From: DATGIQ01 sp035295665
GTDB lineage: Bacteria; Planctomycetota; Planctomycetia; Gemmatales; Gemmataceae
DNA length: 6,720 nucleotides
Direction of reading: 5' to 3'
Assembly (NCBI GenBank): GCA_035295665.1
Contig: DATGIQ010000312.1
Span: 1 to 6,720 of the forward strand
Below, piece by piece: positions 1 through 3,894 of the stretch. Both the position numbers and the translations under genes were made by a program. The notes beneath the pieces were generated by a model. It did no database searches, was not told the origin of the DNA, and saw only the letters and a program-made list of their open reading frames with translations. Every line of letters begins with the position of its first letter. The first letter of the stretch is position 1.

Positions 1-1127
1 TCGGCCAAGCGGTTACCTTCACGGCCACGATCAGTGTAGTACCGCCCAGTCAAGGTACGCCCACAGGCACCGTCACCTTCTTGGACGGCAGCACGACACT
101 GGGAAGCGGGCCCGTGGGCAGCAATGGGCGCGCGACATTCAGCGCGACGGCCTTGACTCTGGGCGCCCATACCATCACGGCTGTCTACAGCGGCGATGCG
201 GTCTTCGCCGGTAGTACGTCCACGCCCTTTAGCCAGGTGGTCCAGGCCGTCACAACCACCGCGCTGACCTCGTCGGCCAACCCCTCGGTCACCAACCAAA
301 CGATCACGTTCACCGCCACGGTGACGCCATCCCAGGGAGCTGCGACACCGACGGGAATGGTCACGTTCAAGGACGGAACCACGGCCCTGGGCACCGGTGT
401 GCTGAATGGCAATGGCCAAGCCACCCTGACGGTTTCTACGTTGGCCGTGGGCACCCATACCATCACGGCGAGCTACGGCGGCGATAGCAATTCTGCGGGT
501 AGCACTTCGTCGCCATTGATCCAAACCGTCGCGGTGGCCCCGACCATTACAGCGCTGGCCGCTTCGGCCAACCCGTCCACGACGACCGTGCCGGTTACCT
601 TCACGGCCACAGTGACCGTGGCGCCGCCGGGTGCCGGTCTGCCAACCGGGACGGTCGTCTTCAAGGATGGCTCCGTCACGCTGGGAATGGGGACGCTCAA
701 CAGCAGCGGCCAGGCTAGCTTCACCACGGACCGGCTGCTGGTTGGTCCCCATACGATCACGGCGACCTATGGAGGCGACGCCAACTTCGCCGCCAGCACC
801 TCCGCCGCGCTGACGCAAAATGTCGCTCAGATTGCTACCCAGACAGCGCTGTCCGCGTCCTCCAATCCTGCCGCGGCTGGACAACCGGTAACTCTGTCGG
901 CCACCGTCACCGTCGTTCCGCCCGGCACCGGCACGCCCACGGGCACGGTCAACTTCATTTTGCAAGGCGGCGGCACGCTGGGGGCCGCCATGCTCAACGC
1001 CTCTGGCCAGGCGGTGTTCGTGACGGCGGCGCTTCCCATGGGCACGCAAGCGATCGTTGCTGCCTATGTCGGCGATGCCAGCTTTGCCGCCAGCGTTTCG
1101 ACAACCTTGCCGTTAGTGGTCTCCGGC
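1..1127 (+). repeat. Tandem Ig-like (Big_3_5-type) coding repeats, 288-297 bp units
   Basis: Four in-frame units are visible, the first cut by the window edge; approximate starts of the others are 252, 540 and 834. The segment encoding HTITA recurs at 166-180, 454-468 and 748-762. The first two copies are identical over 15 bases (cccataccatcacgg) and the third differs by one base. The corresponding point of the fourth unit (TQAIVAAY, near 1044) is more diverged. The spacing is 288, 294 and 297 bases, so unit length drifts by whole codons. This indicates old duplications kept under coding selection. Confidence 0.88.
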
Positions 1128-1769
1128 AACGGTATTGTCGGTGGAACCCAGACCCAGCGCTTTGTGGCGCACTTGTATCAAGACCTGCTCCAGCGCCCGC
1201 CTGATACGATCGGCTTCGCGTATTACACCAGCCAACTGGACCAGGGAGCCTTTAGCCGTGCTCAGGTAGCGGCGGCGTTTCTCAACAGCCAGGAATACCG
1301 GACGCTGCAAGTGCAAAATATCTACCACACGCTCCTTGGCCGGGACGTGGACACCAGCGGACTGAAAACGGCTCTTCAATTCCTGGTGAATGGAGGGACC
1401 ATCGAGCAGCTCAAAGCGATTATTTCCGGTTCTGCGGAGTATCTGCAAGTCCGCGGCGGTGGGACCTTGGGTGGATTCCTCAATGCCTTGTTCCAGGATG
1501 CCTTCAACCGCCCGATTGATACCAGCGGCCAGGCAACCTACACCCAGGCCCTGGGTCACGGCATGAGCCGCATTCAGGTGGCGCAGGCAATTTACAGTAG
1601 TGCCGAGTATCAGCAAGACTTGGTGGAAAGCTTTTACATGCGCTATCTGCATCGTGTGGCGGATTCGGTCGGGCTCACACTGTCCGTAGCTTCGCTGAGC
1701 TTGGGGAGAACCGACGAATTTATCATCCAGGCGATCGTGAGTTCTGCCGAGTACTTGTCGCTGGTGTAA
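1..1769 (+). CDS. Ig-like repeat protein with C-terminal DUF4214 repeats (3' part, start off window)
   Basis: This is the C-terminal 588 residues of a larger protein. The frame is open from base 3 with no start codon that makes sense, because the first visible residues already lie inside an Ig-like repeat, so the gene begins before the window. Numbering from the codon at base 3, residues 1-83 are the end of one repeat and three full repeats follow (about 84-179, 180-277 and 278-375). Each has the Big_3_5 pattern PTGTVxFxDG, then GQAxxT, then GTHTITAxYxGD. Residues 387-588 are four DUF4214-like repeats with the pattern YxxLLxRxxDxxG ending in SAEY. Both domain types are known from secreted or surface bacterial proteins, so a role outside the cytoplasm, perhaps adhesion or surface layering, is inferred; no enzymatic motif is seen. 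No membrane anchor or sorting signal follows the last repeat, and the protein ends four residues after the final SAEY. The signal peptide, if any, would be upstream and unseen. Confidence 0.9.
   Translation, partial: GQAVTFTATISVVPPSQGTPTGTVTFLDGSTTLGSGPVGSNGRATFSATALTLGAHTITAVYSGDAVFAGSTSTPFSQVVQAVTTTALTSSANPSVTNQTITFTATVTPSQGAATPTGMVTFKDGTTALGTGVLNGNGQATLTVSTLAVGTHTITASYGGDSNSAGSTSSPLIQTVAVAPTITALAASANPSTTTVPVTFTATVTVAPPGAGLPTGTVVFKDGSVTLGMGTLNSSGQASFTTDRLLVGPHTITATYGGDANFAASTSAALTQNVAQIATQTALSASSNPAAAGQPVTLSATVTVVPPGTGTPTGTVNFILQGGGTLGAAMLNASGQAVFVTAALPMGTQAIVAAYVGDASFAASVSTTLPLVVSGNGIVGGTQTQRFVAHLYQDLLQRPPDTIGFAYYTSQLDQGAFSRAQVAAAFLNSQEYRTLQVQNIYHTLLGRDVDTSGLKTALQFLVNGGTIEQLKAIISGSAEYLQVRGGGTLGGFLNALFQDAFNRPIDTSGQATYTQALGHGMSRIQVAQAIYSSAEYQQDLVESFYMRYLHRVADSVGLTLSVASLSLGRTDEFIIQAIVSSAEYLSLV
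1161..1766 (+). repeat. Four tandem DUF4214-type coding repeats of about 50 residues
   Basis: Repeats begin near 1161, 1311, 1476 and 1620. Each opens with an aromatic-containing helix followed by a pattern like LLxRxxDTSG, continues through a second helix, and closes with SQEY or SAEY. The closing motifs are NSQEY, SGSAEY, YSSAEY and VSSAEY. The shared aromatic positions are 49, 56 and 47 residues apart. The Asp-rich turn (DTSG in repeats 2 and 3, DTIG in 1, DSVG in 4) is compatible with metal binding, but that is only a guess. DUF4214 has no established function; it is common at the ends of exported repeat proteins. Confidence 0.8.
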
Positions 1770-1774
1770 GGGCG

Positions 1775-1804
1775 TTGTGTTCTTCGCGGTTTCCCGGCTA
1801 TACT
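1775..1804 (+). promoter_or_regulatory. Sigma70-like promoter for the coiled-coil membrane protein gene
   Basis: TTGTGT at 1775-1780 and TATACT at 1799-1804 are separated by 18 bases. The -10 box matches the consensus at five of six positions and the -35 box keeps TTG. Transcription would start near 1811, giving a leader of roughly 95 bases before the ATG at 1908. The promoter begins six bases after the stop codon of the preceding gene, which supports independent transcription. An inverted repeat overlaps the -10 box. Confidence 0.5.
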
Positions 1805-1820
1805 ATGGGGAAGTAGCCGG
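1794..1820. other. Inverted repeat overlapping the -10 box (possible operator)
   Basis: The arms ccggcta (1794-1800) and tagccgg (1814-1820) are perfect reverse complements separated by 13 bases. Allowing one bulged C, the pairing extends outward by two more bases (tt at 1791-1792 with aa at 1821-1822). The left arm covers the first two bases of the -10 box, and the right arm lies just after the predicted start site. This is where a dimeric repressor would sit. It has no T-run after it, so it is not an intrinsic terminator. Confidence 0.4.
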
Positions 1821-1895
1821 AAGTTGGCAGGTATCCGTCGCAGCTCCGTGCCTTTCCAGCTCCGGGCGTGCTCTCGAAACCGAGCTTGGCTCAAC

Positions 1896-1899
1896 GGAG
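1896..1899 (+). promoter_or_regulatory. Ribosome binding site deciding the start at 1908
   Basis: GGAG lies eight bases before the ATG at 1908. This favours 1908 over the in-frame TTG at 1824, which would add 28 non-hydrophobic residues and put the promoter inverted repeat almost against the start codon. Another ATG at 1900 is out of frame and closes within about 70 bases. Confidence 0.7.
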
Positions 1900-1907
1900 A
1901 TGCCGCC

Positions 1908-3557
1908 ATGGCAAGTGCAAAAGTCTCTCTTCTCCAGCGCCAGATCACGCGTGTCCGCCGGCGCTTGATTCTGCAAACCTTGCTGAATTCGCTCGCTTGG
2001 TGCTGGGCTGCGGCCATCTTGCTGTCGGCAGGATGGTTTCTGTTGGAGCCTGCGTTGCTGGATGGACCGCCGCGCTGGCTGCGCTGGACGGTCGCCGGTG
2101 GGTTGGTTGGCGGAGCGACGGTGCTGGGAGTGGTTCTCGGTCTCATTCGGGGACCGTCCCAGCTGATAGCGGCCCTGTCTCTGGACTCTGCGTTTGGCCT
2201 GAAGGAGCGCGTGACGACTTCGCTCACCCTGGCTCCCGAGCAAAAAACAACTTCCGCCGGCCAGGCCCTCCTGGCCGATGTGGATCAACACATCCGCGAT
2301 CTCGATGTCGGTTCCCGGTTCCCCGTTCGCCTCACCTGGACGGCCGCTCTCGTGCCGGCCTGTGCCGCTTGCCTTGCCCTGGTGGCTATGTTTTATCAGC
2401 CGATCAGGAGCCAGGCCCGGACCGGAATACGCAATGAAGGGAGCCAGCCGGCCGCCAATGCTGCCGAGATCGATCGCAAGATGCAGGAACTCAAGAAGAC
2501 CATCGCGGAAAAGAAGCCGGCCGAGCAGCCGAAGTCGGAAGAAATGGAACGCCTGCTCGGCGAGCTGGACAAGATGGCGAGCAAGCCGCGCGATACCAAG
2601 GACCAGATCCGGGAGCGGGTCAAGGAGATGACCGCTCTCGAAGAGCAGATGAAAGCGCGGGAAAAGGAGATGGCCGAGAAAGCACGCAGTCTGAAGGAAC
2701 AATTGCGCCGCCTCGATCTCTCCACGCAGAAAGACGGCGAGGGACCGGCCAAGGATCTGCAAAATGCCCTTGCCAAGGGAGATCTCAATCGAGCCAAGGA
2801 TGAAATCGAACGGCTAAAGGAACGACTCCAGAAGCATGAGCTGACCGAGAAGGAAAAAGAGCAGCTCAAGCGGCAATTACAGGACATGAAGGAAAAGTTG
2901 CAGCGCTTGGCCGAGGCGAAGGAAAAGGAACAACAGCTCAAAGCCGCCAACCTCGATCCCAAGACGTTGCAGAAAGAGATGCAGAAAGAGAAGCAACGGT
3001 TGGGCGACCTGAATAAGCTGGCCGAACAGATGGGCAAATGCGAGAAGTCTCTCAAAGAAGGTGACATGGAAGCCGCGTCCCAGAGCCTCAGCGAAATGGC
3101 CAAGAAGCTTGACGGGATGGACCTGGAGAATCAGGAATTGCAAGACCTTCGCTTGAGCTTATCCAAGCTCGAGGATGCCAAGGATGCTAGCCTGGAGGCG
3201 ATGCAGGAGGGCGAACCGATGGACCAGGATCTCGAGCAAGACCAAGACAATGGCGGTCAAGGCTCCGGCCGCCGTCCGCTTGGCAAACAGAAACCATTCC
3301 GCTCTTTTGAGGCCAAGGCAAAAGTGGAGTTTGATGCCAAGGGCAAAAAGATTTTTGATGGCTACGCCCCCGGCCAAAACTTCAAGAAGAAGAGCGAAGC
3401 CGAGTTCTTTGGCGAAATCAAACAAGCCAGCCAGGAGGCGCCCGAGGCCATCGAGCAACAGCGCGTCCCCAAGGCCGCGCGGGAAATGATGAAGGGCTAT
3501 TTCCAGCGCCTGGGTGCCCAGGCGGAAAAAGAGCAAAAGACTCAACCGAAGCCTTAA
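1908..3557 (+). CDS. Membrane-anchored coiled-coil protein of unknown function
   Basis: The protein has 549 residues. The N-terminus is basic (RQITRVRRR at 11-19). It is followed by predicted membrane helices at about 25-46 and 58-80, a soluble segment with the motif LDSAFGLKERVTTSL (92-106), and a third helix at about 143-163. Residues 187-430 are very rich in Lys, Glu, Gln and Leu and should form a long coiled coil. An acidic Gly/Asp/Gln linker follows (433-455), then a C-terminal segment with FDGYAPGQNFKKK (483-495) and PKAAREMMKGYFQRLG (521-536). The positive-inside rule puts the N-terminus and the 81-142 segment in the cytoplasm and the coiled coil outside it. The N-terminal layout and the GLKERVTTSL motif resemble DUF4175-like membrane proteins, and the closing YF-x-x-L helix recalls proteins often found beside MoxR ATPase and DUF58 genes in planctomycetes. 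Both comparisons are from memory, and no such neighbours are in this window. No catalytic motif is seen. Automatic annotation may label it SMC- or myosin-like because of composition alone; it has no Walker motifs. Confidence 0.9.
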   Translation: MASAKVSLLQRQITRVRRRLILQTLLNSLAWCWAAAILLSAGWFLLEPALLDGPPRWLRWTVAGGLVGGATVLGVVLGLIRGPSQLIAALSLDSAFGLKERVTTSLTLAPEQKTTSAGQALLADVDQHIRDLDVGSRFPVRLTWTAALVPACAACLALVAMFYQPIRSQARTGIRNEGSQPAANAAEIDRKMQELKKTIAEKKPAEQPKSEEMERLLGELDKMASKPRDTKDQIRERVKEMTALEEQMKAREKEMAEKARSLKEQLRRLDLSTQKDGEGPAKDLQNALAKGDLNRAKDEIERLKERLQKHELTEKEKEQLKRQLQDMKEKLQRLAEAKEKEQQLKAANLDPKTLQKEMQKEKQRLGDLNKLAEQMGKCEKSLKEGDMEAASQSLSEMAKKLDGMDLENQELQDLRLSLSKLEDAKDASLEAMQEGEPMDQDLEQDQDNGGQGSGRRPLGKQKPFRSFEAKAKVEFDAKGKKIFDGYAPGQNFKKKSEAEFFGEIKQASQEAPEAIEQQRVPKAAREMMKGYFQRLGAQAEKEQKTQPKP

Positions 3558-3561
3558 AAGG

Positions 3562-3614
3562 GCGGTGAGGCGGTAGGCATAAATCGCTCTCCTCCTCTCT
3601 CCCCACCTCACCGC
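3562..3614 (+). terminator. Long-loop inverted repeat after the coiled-coil gene (weak terminator candidate)
   Basis: The arms gcggtgagg (3562-3570) and cctcaccgc (3606-3614) pair perfectly over nine bases, starting five bases after the stop codon. The loop of 35 bases is long and pyrimidine-rich. A broken T-rich stretch (tgtttgcttttctt) follows from 3618. The position suits a terminator or a 3'-end protecting stem, but the long loop and interrupted T-run make it weaker than the one at 3688-3733. Confidence 0.35.
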
Positions 3615-3620
3615 GCCTGT

Positions 3621-3649
3621 TTGCTTTTCTTGGCAAAAAGTCCTAGATT
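3621..3649 (+). promoter_or_regulatory. Candidate promoter inside the intergenic gap
   Basis: TTGCTT (3621-3626) and TAGATT (3644-3649) are separated by exactly 17 bases. They match the sigma70 consensus at three of six and four of six positions. The predicted start, near 3656, is the first base of a hairpin. It could drive a small RNA ending at 3733, or acnA with read-through of the terminator. The match is modest and could be chance. Confidence 0.3.
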
Positions 3650-3655
3650 TGTTTG

Positions 3656-3733
3656 TCCTCAACTACTGGGGAGAAGTTGAGGAACGTGGGCCGTCCGGCA
3701 CAGAGGGGATTGTCGGCGGCCCTTTTTTCTTTT
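3656..3733 (+). ncRNA. Candidate small structured RNA or attenuated leader upstream of acnA
   Basis: A 9-bp perfect stem, tcctcaact (3656-3664) with agttgagga (3675-3683), closes a 10-base loop. Four bases later an intrinsic terminator begins. A promoter-like pair ends seven bases before the first stem base, so the unit has the layout promoter, hairpin, terminator, with a product of about 78 bases. It contains no convincing coding frame and I recognise no known RNA family in it. The alternative is that both hairpins belong to the 3' end of the preceding transcript. Confidence 0.3.
3688..3733 (+). terminator. Intrinsic (Rho-independent) terminator
   Basis: The stem gggccg-t-ccg (3688-3697) pairs with cggcggccc (3714-3722), giving nine GC-rich base pairs with one bulged T and a 16-base loop. 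The run TTTTTTCTTTT (3723-3733) follows directly. This is the clearest terminator in the window. It ends transcription after the coiled-coil gene, or of a small RNA, and separates it from acnA. Confidence 0.8.
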
Positions 3734-3806
3734 CCCATCTTTCCCGCCAATCCATCCATTTGCGATTCTTCGTTGGGCAGCGGTTCACGGAACTGCAACT
3801 CCTTCA

Positions 3807-3835
3807 TTGCCGCGGAAGCATCCTGGACCGAGAAT
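3807..3835 (+). promoter_or_regulatory. Weak candidate promoter for acnA
   Basis: TTGCCG (3807-3812) and GAGAAT (3830-3835) are 17 bases apart and each match the sigma70 consensus at four of six positions. acnA needs a promoter downstream of the terminator at 3733 unless it relies on read-through, and this is the best pair seen in that stretch. The -10 box lacks the usual first T. Confidence 0.22.
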
Positions 3836-3836
3836 A

Positions 3837-3869
3837 GCAACTGCCGAGGCATGGCAATCGGCAACTTGC
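3837..3869 (+). other. Hairpin just upstream of the acnA ribosome binding site
   Basis: Inner arms tgccga (3842-3847) and tcggca (3858-3863) enclose a 10-base loop. Outer arms gcaa (3837-3840) and ttgc (3866-3869) extend the stem across a small 1x2 internal loop. The structure ends ten bases before the GGAGGGAG site. It could influence translation or message stability; no T-run follows. Confidence 0.35.
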
Positions 3870-3879
3870 AACCGGTGCT

Positions 3880-3887
3880 GGAGGGAG
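3880..3887 (+). promoter_or_regulatory. Ribosome binding site of acnA
   Basis: GGAGGGAG lies seven bases before the ATG at 3895, with its core GGAGG ten bases away. This strong site, together with family-typical N-terminal sequence from the first residues, fixes the start at 3895. Confidence 0.8.
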
Positions 3888-3894
3888 CATCATC

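Noticed and set aside
1..1127. CRISPR array or non-coding satellite
   Set aside because: The repeats are 288-297 bases long, in frame, and encode Ig-like domains; there are no short identical repeats with unique spacers.
1113..1652. Antisense frame of 179 codons under the DUF4214 region
   Set aside because: The + strand frame carries four clear protein repeats, so the antisense frame is a shadow.
1803..2762. A 319-codon antisense frame across the promoter and the start of the coiled-coil gene
   Set aside because: It has no recognisable domain and overlaps a better-supported gene with a promoter, a ribosome binding site and membrane helices.
2396..3103. Ser/Arg/Cys-rich antisense open frame of 235 codons
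   Set aside because: It is the mirror of Lys/Glu codons in the coiled-coil gene; its odd composition comes from that bias.
1908..3557. SMC or other chromosome-segregation ATPase
   Set aside because: The resemblance is only coiled-coil composition; there is no Walker A or B motif or hinge, and there are three membrane helices at the N-terminus.
3656..3683. Iron-responsive element for aconitase/IRP
   Set aside because: The loop (actggggaga) is not the CAGUGN hexaloop and there is no bulged C at the right distance, so it is not an IRE by sequence.
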